A stretch of 64,000 nucleotides of DNA from Pseudomonas oligotrophica (GCF_021726475.1 NZ_JAKJRU010000004.1:62001-126000); one strand, 5' to 3'; numbered from the stretch's first letter, positions 15,545 to 24,964 are shown. Program-made: numbers and translations. The notes: generated by a model from the letters alone, not told the origin.

Positions 15545-16843
15545 ATGAATTCGTTCAGCTATGTCGCGCTTGTTCTCGCAGCGACACTATCGCCCTGTCT
15601 CCAGGCCCAGGAACAGACCGGGGCCGAGGGCTTTCTCGAAGGCAGCAGCCTGTCGCTGACCAACCGCAACGTCTATTTCAATCGTGACTTTCGCCATGCC
15701 AATGCCGCGCAGAGCTACCGGGAGGAGTGGGCGCACGGCATCCTGGCCCGCTTCGAGTCCGGCTACAGCCAGGGCCGGATCGGCTTCGGTCTCGATGCGC
15801 ATGCCGCTCTGGGCATCAAGCTGGACGGTGGCAGGGGCCGCTACGGCACCGGCCTGCTGCCGGTGGACAGCGAGGGGCGGGCAGCCGATGCGTTCGGCTA
15901 CGCAGGCGGCGCGTTGAAGGCGCGGATTTCCGAGACCGAGCTGAAGATCGGCGATCTCATCCCGACGGCTCCGGTGTTCGCCAGCACGACCACCCGGCTG
16001 TTCACCAGCACCGCGCGGGGCGTGCAGGTGCTGAGCGGGGATCTCGCGGACCTCAGCCTGGATGCCGGCTATTTCACCGCCATTCGCGACGGCAGCGGCT
16101 CGACCAACCGCGACGGCTCGATCGACCTGACCTACGCCGGTGCCGTCGACGCGCCCAGCGCCCGTTACCTGGGCGGCAGCTACCCGCTGTCCGAGCGGCT
16201 CAGCGTGTCGCTCTACGGCGCAACGCTGGAGGACGTCTGGCACCAGTACTACGCCAACCTGCTGTATGCACTGCCGCTGTCCGGCCAGCGCGCGCTGACG
16301 TTCAACTTCAATGCCTACGACAGCCGCAGTGAAGGCAAGCAACTGGCCGGCGAGATCAACAACCTGGCCTGGTCGCTGTCGGGGGCCTACAGCATCGGTG
16401 CGCACACCTTCACCCTCGCGCACCAGCAGGTCAATGGCGACACTCCGTTCGACTACATCCTCATGGACGGCATCAATGCGGGTGACTCGATCTACCTGGC
16501 CAACTCCGCGCAGTACTCGGACTTCAACAGCCCAAACGAAGCCTCCGTGCAGGCACGCTATGACCTCGACATGGCCGCCTACGGCGTCCCCGGCCTGGTG
16601 CTGATGGCGCGCTACATCAAGGGTGACATCGACGGTTCCGGCTACTTGGGCAGCGATGGCCCCTATGCCTATGCCGCGGCGCCTGGCAAGGAGTGGGAGC
16701 GTGACCTCGAGGCCCGCTACGTGGTGCAGGCAGGGCCGGCGAAGAACCTCGCCCTGCGTCTGCGCTACGCCACCCATCGCGGGGCCGGTGGTGACATCGA
16801 CGAGTTGCGGCTGATCAGTGAGCTGCCGCTCCAGCTGTTCTGA
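15545..16843 (+). CDS. OprD-family outer-membrane porin
   Basis: A 432-residue porin with a signal peptide (residues 1 to about 22, ending LQAQ) and the OprD features: GFLEGSSLSLTNRNVYFNRDF at the mature N-terminus, FESGYSQGRIGFGLDAHAALGIKLDGG, the TELKIGDLIPTAPVFAS block, and a final aromatic residue (LQLF) for outer-membrane assembly. OprD porins are substrate-selective channels for small carboxylates and basic amino acids. It lies 145 bases after the BCCT gene in the same direction and probably gives the first passage for the same compound. Confidence 0.9.
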   Translation: MNSFSYVALVLAATLSPCLQAQEQTGAEGFLEGSSLSLTNRNVYFNRDFRHANAAQSYREEWAHGILARFESGYSQGRIGFGLDAHAALGIKLDGGRGRYGTGLLPVDSEGRAADAFGYAGGALKARISETELKIGDLIPTAPVFASTTTRLFTSTARGVQVLSGDLADLSLDAGYFTAIRDGSGSTNRDGSIDLTYAGAVDAPSARYLGGSYPLSERLSVSLYGATLEDVWHQYYANLLYALPLSGQRALTFNFNAYDSRSEGKQLAGEINNLAWSLSGAYSIGAHTFTLAHQQVNGDTPFDYILMDGINAGDSIYLANSAQYSDFNSPNEASVQARYDLDMAAYGVPGLVLMARYIKGDIDGSGYLGSDGPYAYAAAPGKEWERDLEARYVVQAGPAKNLALRLRYATHRGAGGDIDELRLISELPLQLF

Positions 16844-16853
16844 CCGGCCGGCA

Positions 16854-16877
16854 GGCATGCCCACGCCGGGGCATGCC
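16854..16877. terminator. Hairpin between the porin and aldo/keto reductase genes
   Basis: A 9-base stem GGCATGCCC (16854-16862) and GGGCATGCC (16869-16877) lies between two convergent genes. It lacks a clear T-run on either side, so it may be a weak or bidirectional terminator. Confidence 0.5.
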
Positions 16878-16896
16878 GAACGCCCGGTCCTGTCGC

Positions 16897-17937
16897 TCAG
16901 GGGGCGGGGTTGGGCTGCTCGACGTGGATCCGCTCGATGCCTTCGAGCAAGGCTTCGCTCAGCGTCAGCTCGAGCGAGGCCAGGTTGCTGTCGAGCTGCT
17001 CCAGCGTGGTCGCGCCGATGATGTTGCTGGTCACGAAGGGACGGCTGGTGACATAGGCCAGCGCCAGCTGCGCCGGGTCGACGCCGTGCTCGCGCGCCAG
17101 GGCGACATAGGCGCTGGCGGCGCGGCGGGCCTGCGGGTTGTTGTAGCGCTGGAAGCGCTCGAACAGGGTCAGGCGGGCCTTGGCCGGCCGGGCACCGTTC
17201 TCGTACTTGCCCGAGAGCAGGCCGAAGGCCAGCGGCGAATAGGCCAGCAGGCCGACTTCCTCGCGGATCGCCATCTCCGCCAGGCCCACCTCGAAACTGC
17301 GGTTGAGCAGGTTGTAGGGGTTCTGGATCGACACCACCCGCGGCCAGCCGCGCGTCTGCGCCAGTTGCAGGAAGCGGTGCACGCCCCAGGGCGTTTCGTT
17401 GGACAGGCCGATGTGGCGGATCTTGCCGCTTCGGACCAGTTCGTCGAGCGCCTCCAGCGTCTCTTCGATGGGGGTGAGGTGGGCGTCCGGGTCGTGCCGG
17501 TAGCCCAGCTGGCCGAAGAAGTTGGTCTGCCTGTCGGGCCAGTGCAGCTGGTAGAGGTCGATGTAGTCGGTCTGCAGGCGGCGCAGGCTGGCCTCGACGG
17601 CGGCGGTCAGGTTGGCGCGGTCGAAATGGTTGCGTCCGCCGCGGATGTGCTGGATGCCGTTGCCGGGCGCGGCGGCCTTGCTCGCGAGAATCCAGTCGCC
17701 ACGCCCGCCATGGCGGCGAAAGTAGTTGCCGATGATGGTTTCGGTGGCGCCGGCGGTCTCGGCCTTCGGCGGCACCGGATACATCTCGGCGGTATCGATA
17801 AAGTTGATGCCGGCGGCCTTGGCGCGCTGGATTTGTTCGAAGCCTTCGGCCTCGCTGTTCTGCTCCCCCCAGGTCATGCCGCCGAGTGCCAGGGCACTGA
17901 CCTGGATGCCGGTGCGGCCGAGTGGACGATAGATCAT
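16897..17937 (-). CDS. Aldo/keto reductase (Tas-like)
   Basis: A 346-residue NADPH-dependent aldo/keto reductase. The catalytic tetrad can be read as Asp and Tyr in NFIDTAEMY, Lys in ILASKAA and His in YQLHWPD; a late SNIIGATTLEQL segment binds the cofactor phosphate. The long loop after NFFGQLGYRHDP is typical of the Tas subgroup. The start at 17937 begins MIYRPLGRTGIQVSALALGG, the usual N-terminus; the frame stays open further upstream without family similarity. It stands alone, facing the porin, and its physiological substrate is unknown. Confidence 0.88.
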   Translation of the reverse strand: MIYRPLGRTGIQVSALALGGMTWGEQNSEAEGFEQIQRAKAAGINFIDTAEMYPVPPKAETAGATETIIGNYFRRHGGRGDWILASKAAAPGNGIQHIRGGRNHFDRANLTAAVEASLRRLQTDYIDLYQLHWPDRQTNFFGQLGYRHDPDAHLTPIEETLEALDELVRSGKIRHIGLSNETPWGVHRFLQLAQTRGWPRVVSIQNPYNLLNRSFEVGLAEMAIREEVGLLAYSPLAFGLLSGKYENGARPAKARLTLFERFQRYNNPQARRAASAYVALAREHGVDPAQLALAYVTSRPFVTSNIIGATTLEQLDSNLASLELTLSEALLEGIERIHVEQPNPAP

Positions 17938-18126
17938 GGGCGTTCCTTGGTGGTTGTCGGAGGGCCGGCCTGCGCTACGCTGACCGGCAGCCTGAGAGTC
18001 AGACACTCTAAGCGCAGGTCTGCTCGCTGTCAGGCGCCACGCAACGGATCGGCGCGCGAGCCCTGCATGCGCGGCGGGTATTTTGGGATCGACGACGCGG
18101 TGCATGGCCGCCGCTGGAGGTGCTGG

Positions 18127-18474
18127 ATGATTGCAGTGATTTTCGAGGTGCTGCCGCATGCCGAACGCAGGCAGGCCTACCTGGACGCGGCCGCCGCGCT
18201 GCGTCCCCACCTGGACGGGGTCGACGGTTTCCTCTCGATCGAGCGCTTCGAAAGCCTGAGCAGCCCGGGCAAGATCCTCTCGCTGTCGTTCTGGCGCGAC
18301 GAGGAGGCGGTCAGGCAATGGCGCAACTTCGAACTGCACCGGGCGACCCAGCAGGCGGGGCGGCAGTCGATCTTCGCCGACTACCGGCTGCGGGTCGCCT
18401 CGGTGATCAGGGACTACGGGATGCATGAACGCGAACAGGCACCAGGGGATTCACGCCAGGCCCACCAGGCGTGA
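18127..18474 (+). CDS. Antibiotic-biosynthesis-monooxygenase (ABM) domain protein
   Basis: A 115-residue protein with one ferredoxin-like ABM fold: MIAVIFEVLPHAERRQAYLD, a VDGFLSIERFESL strand, ILSLSFWRDEEAVRQWRN and HRATQQAGRQSIFADYRLRVA. Such small proteins are often haem- or quinol-associated or of unknown role. The ATG at 18127 starts exactly at the domain edge and follows GCTGG with a modest ribosome site (GGAGGTGC). It is divergent from the aldo/keto reductase with 189 bases between them. The last 15 residues are polar and not conserved in the fold. Confidence 0.82.
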   Translation: MIAVIFEVLPHAERRQAYLDAAAALRPHLDGVDGFLSIERFESLSSPGKILSLSFWRDEEAVRQWRNFELHRATQQAGRQSIFADYRLRVASVIRDYGMHEREQAPGDSRQAHQA

Positions 18475-18564
18475 AATGGGCATGCCGGGCCAGGTCGCCA
18501 CTGAGCGTGAACAGGCGCGGCCCCGGCCTGAACTGGAAGGCCCGGTCAGATGGAATCTGCTCGC

Positions 18565-19494
18565 CTAGTCCCGTCCTGAAGCGGGAGAAGGCCGCCAGCT
18601 GTCGATCAGCGCTCGATGGAACGCATGCGCCACCGGCCCAAGCGGCTCATCCAAACGGTGCGCCAGGTAAACCTCGGACGCCACCTCGCTGTTTCGCCCG
18701 AGATCCGGAATGCCGAGGCGCACGAGTCGCCCCTGATCCAGGTCCTCCTGTACCTGCCATGCCGGCAGGCGGCCCCAGCCTAGGCCGGCCCGGATGAGGG
18801 CCAGCTTCGCGTCTTGGGTGTTGACCCGGCAGGTATAGGGCGACAGGACGCCGAATGAGCGGCCTTCGGACAGCGGGGTCGGATCGATCAGCACGATCTG
18901 CTGATGGCAGGCGAGGTCGGGCAAACCGAGCGACGTGTGCTTGCCCCGTTTGGCGAGCGGGTGTTCGGCCTGCACAACGGCGATCTGCCGAATCGAGCCG
19001 ATGGCTTCGAGCGCCACCCTGGGGTTTCTGAAATCCTCGCCCACCAGGATCGCGAGCGTGCAGCGCTTGTTGTCCAGCGCCTCGAGAGGCCCTCCCAAAG
19101 GCAGTGATTCAAGGCGAAAGGTCGTCGAAGGATATTGCATGGAGGTCGCGGTGATCGCCTGCGCCACCACGGTGATCGGAAACAGCGTGTCCGCCACCAA
19201 TGAAAGCTCCAGTTCAACACCTTCGCCCAGGGCCCTGGCGCGTGCGCGCATGGCATCGGCTCTGAGCAGAATGTCGCGCGCATTGGCCAGCAAGGCTTCT
19301 CCCGCTGGCGTCAGGACCGGGCGATAACCGGAGCGGTCAAACAACTGGAGGCCCAGTTGGGATTCCAGGTTTGCGATCGAGTGGCTGACCGCCGACTGCA
19401 CGCGCAGCAGGCGTGCGGCGCTTGCACGGAAGCTGCCGGTGTCTGCAATGGTGACAAAGGTGCGGATCTGGTCGAGCGTCAGTCCATCCAACAT
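18565..19494 (-). CDS. LysR-family regulator, divergent from the WrbA-like gene
   Basis: A 309-residue regulator with an N-terminal winged helix (FRASAARLLRVQSAVSHS then LESQLGLQLFDRSG) and a type-2 periplasmic-binding-like effector domain. The start is ATG 19494 (MLDGLTLDQIRTF). It is divergently transcribed from the WrbA-like/MFS pair across a 100-base gap holding a symmetric site, the common layout for a LysR protein that controls its neighbour. A quinone or an electrophile is a reasonable inducer guess from the WrbA context, but this is inference. Confidence 0.85.
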   Translation of the reverse strand: MLDGLTLDQIRTFVTIADTGSFRASAARLLRVQSAVSHSIANLESQLGLQLFDRSGYRPVLTPAGEALLANARDILLRADAMRARARALGEGVELELSLVADTLFPITVVAQAITATSMQYPSTTFRLESLPLGGPLEALDNKRCTLAILVGEDFRNPRVALEAIGSIRQIAVVQAEHPLAKRGKHTSLGLPDLACHQQIVLIDPTPLSEGRSFGVLSPYTCRVNTQDAKLALIRAGLGWGRLPAWQVQEDLDQGRLVRLGIPDLGRNSEVASEVYLAHRLDEPLGPVAHAFHRALIDSWRPSPASGRD

Positions 19495-19517
19495 GATCTT
19501 TTCCGTCGATCGAGTTG

Positions 19518-19533
19518 GTGATTTTTTTATCAC
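19518..19533. promoter_or_regulatory. Symmetric site GTGAT-N6-ATCAC, likely LysR operator
   Basis: A perfect 5-base inverted repeat (19518-19522 and 19529-19533) around six T residues lies in the divergent promoter between the LysR and WrbA-like genes. It fits the T-N11-A type of LysR site. Confidence 0.5.
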
Positions 19534-19594
19534 TCTTGTAGCGCGTTCGGAATAGTTAGGCTTGCTTTCGTCAACGTCGTTCGAGGACAGGATC

Positions 19595-20218
19595 ATGACG
19601 AAAGTACTGGTGCTCTATTACTCCTCCTATGGCCATATCGAGACCCTTGCATCTGCGGTTGCCGAGGGCGCTCGCCAGGCTGGCGCCTCGGTCGACATCA
19701 GGCGGGTGCCGGAGCTGGTGCCTGAAGATGTCGCTCGCAAGGCCGGATACAGGCTGAACCAGTCCGCCCCCGTGGCACAGGTCTCCGAGCTGCCGAACTA
19801 CGATGCGATCGTGATAGGCACGCCGACGCGCTTCGGCAACATGGCATCGCAAATGAAAAATTTCCTCGACCAGTGCGGCGGGCTGTGGTTCGAGGACAGG
19901 CTGGTCGGGAAGGTGGGCAGCGTATTCACCTCTACCGGAAGCCAGCATGGTGGCCAGGAAAGCACCCTTCTTGCGACCCACACCGTGCTGCTGCACCTGG
20001 GCATGGTCGTGGTCGGGCTACCGTACAGCTTCAAGGGCCAGTTGCGGATGGATGCCATTACCGGGGGCACGCCCTATGGCGCCTCGACACTGGCGGAGGA
20101 CAACGGGAACGATCGCCAGCCAAGCGACAATGAACTCGAGGGCGCACGCTTCCAGGGGCGGCACGTGGCGCAAGTGGCCGCGGCCATCGCAGCCGCAGGC
20201 ATCGGGGCGCAACGATGA
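19595..20218 (+). CDS. wrbA: NAD(P)H:quinone oxidoreductase, WrbA-like flavoprotein
   Basis: A 207-residue flavodoxin-fold protein close to the usual WrbA length of about 200. The FMN phosphate loop is YYSSYGHIE (residues 8-16), and the flavin-binding segments [19 protein letters not shown] and [13 protein letters not shown] are intact, as is the late [11 protein letters not shown] block. WrbA reduces quinones by two electrons. The ATG 19595 has GAGGACAGG just upstream. The stop overlaps the next MFS gene by 4 bases, so reductase and transporter are co-translated, and a divergent LysR regulator lies upstream. Confidence 0.92.
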   Translation: MTKVLVLYYSSYGHIETLASAVAEGARQAGASVDIRRVPELVPEDVARKAGYRLNQSAPVAQVSELPNYDAIVIGTPTRFGNMASQMKNFLDQCGGLWFEDRLVGKVGSVFTSTGSQHGGQESTLLATHTVLLHLGMVVVGLPYSFKGQLRMDAITGGTPYGASTLAEDNGNDRQPSDNELEGARFQGRHVAQVAAAIAAAGIGAQR

Positions 20219-21411
20219 ACGCGGCGAACACCGGCGGGCGTACCCGGCTCGTCGTGTGGCTCGTCCTGGCTTGCGGGGTCGTGGCGGCGCTGCATCTGGG
20301 CAAGGCGGCAATCGCCACACCCATGCTAAGGGCAGACTTGCACCTGAGCCTGGATGAAGCCGGCTGGCTTACCGGTCTGTTTGCGGGGCTAGGGCTCCTG
20401 TGTGGCGCGCCGGCAGGCGCCGTCGCGGCGGCTTTTGGCGGCAGAAACACGCTGTTGCTGGGGCTCGGGGTAATGGCGCTTGCTGGAGCAGGCGGGGCCA
20501 TCATGCCTTCATATCCGGGCCTGCTGGTCTCCCGCTTCCTGGAGGGCCTCGGCTTCATGCTGGTAATCGTCGCGGGTCCGGCGCTATTGGAGCGCGTCAC
20601 GACCGGCGCTGAGCGGGATGTGGCTTTTGCGCGCTGGAGCTGTTTCATGCCGTGCGGGATGGCGCTGGCGATGCTGGTCGGGCCGCTGTTCCAGACGTGG
20701 CAATCGTTCTGGTGGGCAAGCTCGGCGCTGGCCCTGGCTTCGATTGGCGCCGTGGCCTGCCGCGTCCCGCCAGGCACCACGCCCAAGACCTCTACCTGGA
20801 AAACGATGCAGGTTGGTATTCGACAGCTGCTCTGTTCGAGAGGCGCGATGTTGCTGGCCCTGGGGTTTGCCCTGTACAGCCTGGTGTTCTTTGCCTTGTT
20901 CAGCTTTCTGCCGGTTCTGCTGATGGAGCGGATGGACGTCTCGTACCGCAGCGCTGGCGTGCTAAGCGCACTGGCAAGTGCCATCAACGCCAGTGGCAAT
21001 CTCGCAGCGGGCTGCCTGATCGCGCGTGGCGTTGGCCGCGTCAGGCTGGTTGTCATCGCAAGCGCCGCCATGGGGTTCGCTGGAATGGGCATCTTCCTGG
21101 GCGGCCTGCCCGCTTTCGCGACCTTCCTGCTGTGCCTGTTTTTTTCGGCGATCGGGGGGCTGGTCCCGGCTACCTTGCTCGCTTCCGCACCGTTAGTCGC
21201 GCGCCAGGCCACACTGGTACCGATTGCCGTCGGCCTGATGATGCAAGGAAGCAACCTTGGACAGATGCTCGGTTCGGTTGCAGTGGGCAGCGTAACGGCA
21301 GCCTTTGGCTGGGGGATGGCTAGCGCAGTGGTGGCGATGGCGACGGTGGCGACCGGGGCCGTGGCTTTTCTACTGCGTCCAGCGCTGCGCGATAGCGCCC
21401 AATGCGCATAG
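20215..21411 (+). CDS. MFS transporter (CynX/NarK-like), coupled to wrbA
   Basis: A 398-residue, 12-helix facilitator. The first part ([37 protein letters not shown]) resembles the cyanate/nitrate-nitrite type and metabolite-efflux branches. Its start codon overlaps the wrbA-like stop (ATGA). The pair probably forms a detoxification unit that reduces and exports, or imports and reduces, a quinone-like compound under the divergent LysR regulator. Substrate unknown. Confidence 0.82.
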   Translation: MNAANTGGRTRLVVWLVLACGVVAALHLGKAAIATPMLRADLHLSLDEAGWLTGLFAGLGLLCGAPAGAVAAAFGGRNTLLLGLGVMALAGAGGAIMPSYPGLLVSRFLEGLGFMLVIVAGPALLERVTTGAERDVAFARWSCFMPCGMALAMLVGPLFQTWQSFWWASSALALASIGAVACRVPPGTTPKTSTWKTMQVGIRQLLCSRGAMLLALGFALYSLVFFALFSFLPVLLMERMDVSYRSAGVLSALASAINASGNLAAGCLIARGVGRVRLVVIASAAMGFAGMGIFLGGLPAFATFLLCLFFSAIGGLVPATLLASAPLVARQATLVPIAVGLMMQGSNLGQMLGSVAVGSVTAAFGWGMASAVVAMATVATGAVAFLLRPALRDSAQCA

Positions 21412-21723
21412 GCCCCGGCGGAGTGGCTGCGCAGGAGATACCGAACAACCGGCTGGCGGGATGACGCAGCTACCGAGGCCATGCGCGCCAGCGACTACCA
21501 ATCACGGCTTGGTCCCACAGCGCAGCGCAACCGCGGCCGCCAGGCACGGTCCGATGCATCAGGGCGACAGTGCGCCGGGCCTGGCGCCTGCGGGAGCTAG
21601 TGTCCGGTCCCATCGTGGTCGACGGCCGGCTTCTGCCGCTGCCGGCCCGGGATGGGCACGGGCTTGCACGGCAGCTTCTTCCCATCAATCGGTGCCCCCA
21701 GGGGCAAGGTCGGGTCGTTTCGT
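21412..21723 (+). other. Intergenic region between MFS and XdhC genes
   Basis: About 310 bases with no convincing gene. An in-frame ATG at 21652 would extend XdhC by 24 residues that do not look like the family. No hairpin or repeat was noticed. Confidence 0.5.
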
Positions 21724-22704
21724 ATGCAGAATCTGGATGCCCAGGTCATCGAGCAGGCGCTGGCGTGGTCGCAGGAGGGGCATGAGGTCTGGCTGTGCAC
21801 GGTGCTGGCCACCTTCGGCTCCTCGCCGCGCGAGCCGGGGTCGCTGCTGGCGGCGCGCCGCGATGGCGCGCATGTCGGTTCGCTCTCCGGCGGTTGTGTC
21901 GAGGAGGATTTCCTCCGGCGGCTGCAGGAGGGCGCGTTCGAGCGTGCCGTCGGCACGCTGCGCTATGGCGATCCGGACGAGCCCCTGGGATCGCGCGTGG
22001 CGTTGCCATGCGGCGGCATTCTCGAGGTGCTGGTCGAGCGCCTGCCGGCCAGCGCGGCGACGCAGCAACACCTGGCGCGCCTTGGCGAGGCGCTGCGCGG
22101 CGGGGAGCATCTGCTGCGCTGCGTCGACCTGCGCGACGGCCAGTGGCAACTGCGCGACGACGATGGCCCGGGCCCGCGGGTGGCGCGCGCCGCCGATGGG
22201 CAGCGGCTGGAGGTGCGGATCGGCCCCGTTGCGCGGCTGGTGATCGCCGGCATCTCGCCGGTGTCGGTCGCCTGCGCCCAGTTCGCCCAGGCGCTGGGCT
22301 TCGAAGTGATCGTCTGCGACCCGCGCGAGGAGGCCCACGCCGGCTTTCGCGTGCCTGGCGTCGAGCTGCGCCCGGAGCTGCCCTCGCAGTTCATCGCCGC
22401 GGACGGCTGCCACGCCGCCACCGCGGTGGTGGCGCTGACCCACGACCCGCGCATCGACGACCTGGCGATGATCGAGGCCGTACGCACTCCGGCGTTCTAC
22501 ATCGGCGTGATGGGCTCGCAGCGTACCTCGCAGGCGCGCGCCGAACGCCTGCGTCGCTCCGGCGGCCTGGGCGAGGCGCAGATCGCGCGGCTGCACATGC
22601 CCATCGGCCTGGCGCTGGGCAGCAAGACGCCGGCGGAAATAGCCCTTGCGGTGATGGCCGATGTGCTCAGGGTCTACCGCGGCCGGCCGCGCGACGCGCT
22701 CTGA
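21724..22704 (+). CDS. xdhC: XdhC/CoxI-family molybdenum-enzyme maturation protein
   Basis: A 326-residue protein with the two XdhC parts: an N-terminal block (LATFGSSPREPGSLLAARRD, then GSLSGGCVEEDFLRRL) and a C-terminal Rossmann-like domain ending with YIGVMGSQRTSQARAERL and LGSKTPAEIALAVMAD. Family members bind molybdenum cofactor and help sulfurate and insert it into xanthine dehydrogenase-type enzymes. ATG 21724 matches the family start. It converges with a MobA-like nucleotidyltransferase, its usual functional partner. No molybdenum hydroxylase subunit gene is in the window. Confidence 0.9.
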   Translation: MQNLDAQVIEQALAWSQEGHEVWLCTVLATFGSSPREPGSLLAARRDGAHVGSLSGGCVEEDFLRRLQEGAFERAVGTLRYGDPDEPLGSRVALPCGGILEVLVERLPASAATQQHLARLGEALRGGEHLLRCVDLRDGQWQLRDDDGPGPRVARAADGQRLEVRIGPVARLVIAGISPVSVACAQFAQALGFEVIVCDPREEAHAGFRVPGVELRPELPSQFIAADGCHAATAVVALTHDPRIDDLAMIEAVRTPAFYIGVMGSQRTSQARAERLRRSGGLGEAQIARLHMPIGLALGSKTPAEIALAVMADVLRVYRGRPRDAL

Positions 22705-22744
22705 AGGGAAGTGACGCTCGGGCCGCCGGCCTGGGTTGACGCAG

Positions 22745-23347
22745 CTAAGACTGGCGCGCTGCTTGCTGCGCCAGGCTTTCCGGCGTGTCGACATCCAGCA
22801 CCACGCCCAGATCGTCCACCTCGACCACCTGGACGGCGGCGGCATGCGCCTGCAGCAGCGCGCGGGCGCCGGTGTCGCCGTCCAGGCGGCTGAGTTCAGG
22901 CCAGAACTGGCGGCCGAAGATTACCGGGTGACCGCGCCGGCCATGCCAGCTCGGCACGACGATCCGGTGCGCCGCAGCATGGGCGGCCAGGGCGACGAGG
23001 GTGTCGCGACGCAGCCAGGGCATGTCGCCGAGGAAGATCGCCGCGCTGGTAGCCGACGAGGCGCGCAGCAGTTCATCGATGCCGCTCGCCAGGCTGTGGC
23101 CCATCCCTGCGCGGGCGGTTTCGCTGCGTACCACGCGGGTTTCGGCTGGCACGCCGAGCGCCTGGCGGTCGTCCTCCGGGCGCAGCACCAGCCAGGCTTC
23201 GGCCAGCAGCGCCATGGGCGCATCCAGGCTGCTGCCCAGCAGGGTCCGGCCATCGGCCAGCCGGGCGCGGCGCTTGTCGCTACCGAAGCGACTCGCGGCG
23301 CCCGCTGCCAGGACCAGCGCGGCGACCATCGGGATCTTGTCGGACAT
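22745..23347 (-). CDS. MobA/MocA-like molybdenum cofactor nucleotidyltransferase
   Basis: A 200-residue NTP-transferase-fold protein: VAALVLAAGAASRFGSDKR is the nucleotide loop, LGDMPWL the metal-binding segment, and VVPSWHGRRGHPVIFGR plus DLGVVLDVDTPESL the late motifs. Such CTP- or GTP-dependent enzymes form the dinucleotide molybdenum cofactor used by xanthine dehydrogenase- or CO dehydrogenase-like enzymes. ATG 23347 has GGAG upstream. It converges with xdhC, with 40 bases between the two stops, which supports a joint role in maturation of a molybdenum hydroxylase encoded elsewhere. Confidence 0.85.
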   Translation of the reverse strand: MSDKIPMVAALVLAAGAASRFGSDKRRARLADGRTLLGSSLDAPMALLAEAWLVLRPEDDRQALGVPAETRVVRSETARAGMGHSLASGIDELLRASSATSAAIFLGDMPWLRRDTLVALAAHAAAHRIVVPSWHGRRGHPVIFGRQFWPELSRLDGDTGARALLQAHAAAVQVVEVDDLGVVLDVDTPESLAQQAARQS

Positions 23348-23635
23348 GCTGTTCTCCTGCATCGCGTCAGCCAGCGCTGCGCTGGCGCGGCCAAAGACAT
23401 GCCGGCCGCGAAGCCCAGGGCACTGAGCCAAGATTCCGCTGGCCGGTCAAGAGCCGCGATGCCGGGGCCGCCTGCTGGCCAATGGCCTTGCCGGTGGTCG
23501 CGACGGGCTGAGGCGGCTAGAATCCCGCCTCTGCCGAATCCGGCCGCCAGCCCGTGCGCCTGCTCGGCTTCACTTGCCATACTCCGTGGCGGGCGTGCGG
23601 CCTGCCTCTTCAATCGGATCATTGGGAACGAGCGG

Positions 23636-24964
23636 ATGAAATCTCTGCTGCACCCGGCCAGGGTGGTGGCACTCGCGTTCTTCAGCGTCATCGCTATCGG
23701 GACGCTGCTGCTGATGCTGCCCGTGGCCAGCGCCGCCGGCAGCGGGGCGCACTGGGTCACGGCGTTCTTCACCGCCGTGTCGGCGGTCTGCGTGACGGGG
23801 CTGGTGGTGGTCGACACCGGCACCTACTGGTCGGGGTTCGGCCAGGTGGTGATCCTGGTGCTGTTCCAACTGGGCGGCTTCGGCATGATGACGGCCGCCA
23901 CGCTGCTGGGCCTGCTGGTCAACCGGTCGCTGCGCCTGCGCACCCGGCTGATCGCCCAGGCCGAGACGCGCTCGCTGGGCGTCGGCGATGTCGCCAGCGT
24001 GGCGCGGCTGGTGTTTGTCGTCACCCTGGGGATGGAGGCGGTGGTGGCCGGGTTGCTGGCGCTGCGACTGCACTTCGGCTACGGGCTGGAGTGGCCGGCC
24101 GCCGGCTGGAGCGGCCTGTTCCACGCGGTTTCGGCGTTCAATAACGCGGGCTTCTCGATCCATGGCGACAGCCTGATGGGCTACGCCGGCGACGGCGCGA
24201 TGCTGTTCCCGGTGATGGCGGCCATCGTCATCGGCGGCATCGGCTTCCCGGTGCTGCATGACCTGCGCAACCGCTTCTCCGACCCGCGCCACTGGTCGCT
24301 GCATACCAAGCTGACCCTCGGCGGCACGGCAGTCCTGCTGTGGGTGGGCTTCGTCTTCGTGCTCTGGTTCGAGTGGGACAACCCCGGCACGCTGGGCCCG
24401 ATGTCGGTGGCCGACAAGCTGCTTTCGGCGCTGTTCGCCTCGGTTTCGGCGCGCACCGCCGGCTTCAATTCCATCGATATCGGCGCGCTGACCCACGAGA
24501 GCTGGGCCTTGCACTACCTGCTGATGTTCATCGGCGGTGGCAGCGCCGGTACCGCCGGCGGGGTGAAGGTCGGCACGGCGGTCATCCTCGTCCTGCTGGT
24601 GATCGCCGAGGTGCGCGGGCGGGCCGACAGCGAGGCCTTCGGCCGCCGGGTCAGCCATTCCGCCCAGCGCCAGGCCATCACCGTGCTGGTGCTGGGCAGC
24701 GCGATGGTGGTGCTGGGCACGCTGGTGATCCTGCGCGAGACCGATTTCCCTACCGACCAGGTCATCTTCGAGGTCATCTCGGCGTTCGGCACGGTCGGCC
24801 TGTCGACCGGCATCACCGCCGACCTGCCCGAATCCAGCCAGCTGATGCTGACGCTGCTGATGTACACCGGGCGGGTGGGCACCATCACCCTTGCGGTTTC
24901 ACTGGCCCTGGGCGAGCACCTGATGCCCTACCGATATCCTGAGGAGCATCCAATTGTTGGCTAA
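23636..24964 (+). CDS. ktrB: TrkH/KtrB-family potassium transporter subunit
   Basis: A 442-residue membrane protein with four repeated helix-pore-helix units. The pore loops are visible as TAVSAVCVTGLVVVDT, AVSAFNNAGFS, SVSARTAGFNSID and SAFGTVGLSTGI, each with the selectivity Gly. It is predicted to move K+ (with Na+ coupling in the Ktr type) across the inner membrane under control of an RCK subunit. ATG 23636 is chosen because it starts the first helix; the frame stays open upstream without similarity. It overlaps the KtrA-like gene by 11 bases. Confidence 0.9.
   Translation: MKSLLHPARVVALAFFSVIAIGTLLLMLPVASAAGSGAHWVTAFFTAVSAVCVTGLVVVDTGTYWSGFGQVVILVLFQLGGFGMMTAATLLGLLVNRSLRLRTRLIAQAETRSLGVGDVASVARLVFVVTLGMEAVVAGLLALRLHFGYGLEWPAAGWSGLFHAVSAFNNAGFSIHGDSLMGYAGDGAMLFPVMAAIVIGGIGFPVLHDLRNRFSDPRHWSLHTKLTLGGTAVLLWVGFVFVLWFEWDNPGTLGPMSVADKLLSALFASVSARTAGFNSIDIGALTHESWALHYLLMFIGGGSAGTAGGVKVGTAVILVLLVIAEVRGRADSEAFGRRVSHSAQRQAITVLVLGSAMVVLGTLVILRETDFPTDQVIFEVISAFGTVGLSTGITADLPESSQLMLTLLMYTGRVGTITLAVSLALGEHLMPYRYPEEHPIVG

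Noticed and set aside
13729-15546. Minus-strand open frame across the BCCT gene
   Set aside because: Extremely His/Gln-rich shadow of a hydrophobic membrane protein; the plus strand has the BCCT signature.
21652-21723. Upstream ATG that would extend XdhC by 24 residues
   Set aside because: The added residues are polar and unlike the family; the MQNLDAQVIEQAL start fits the domain edge.
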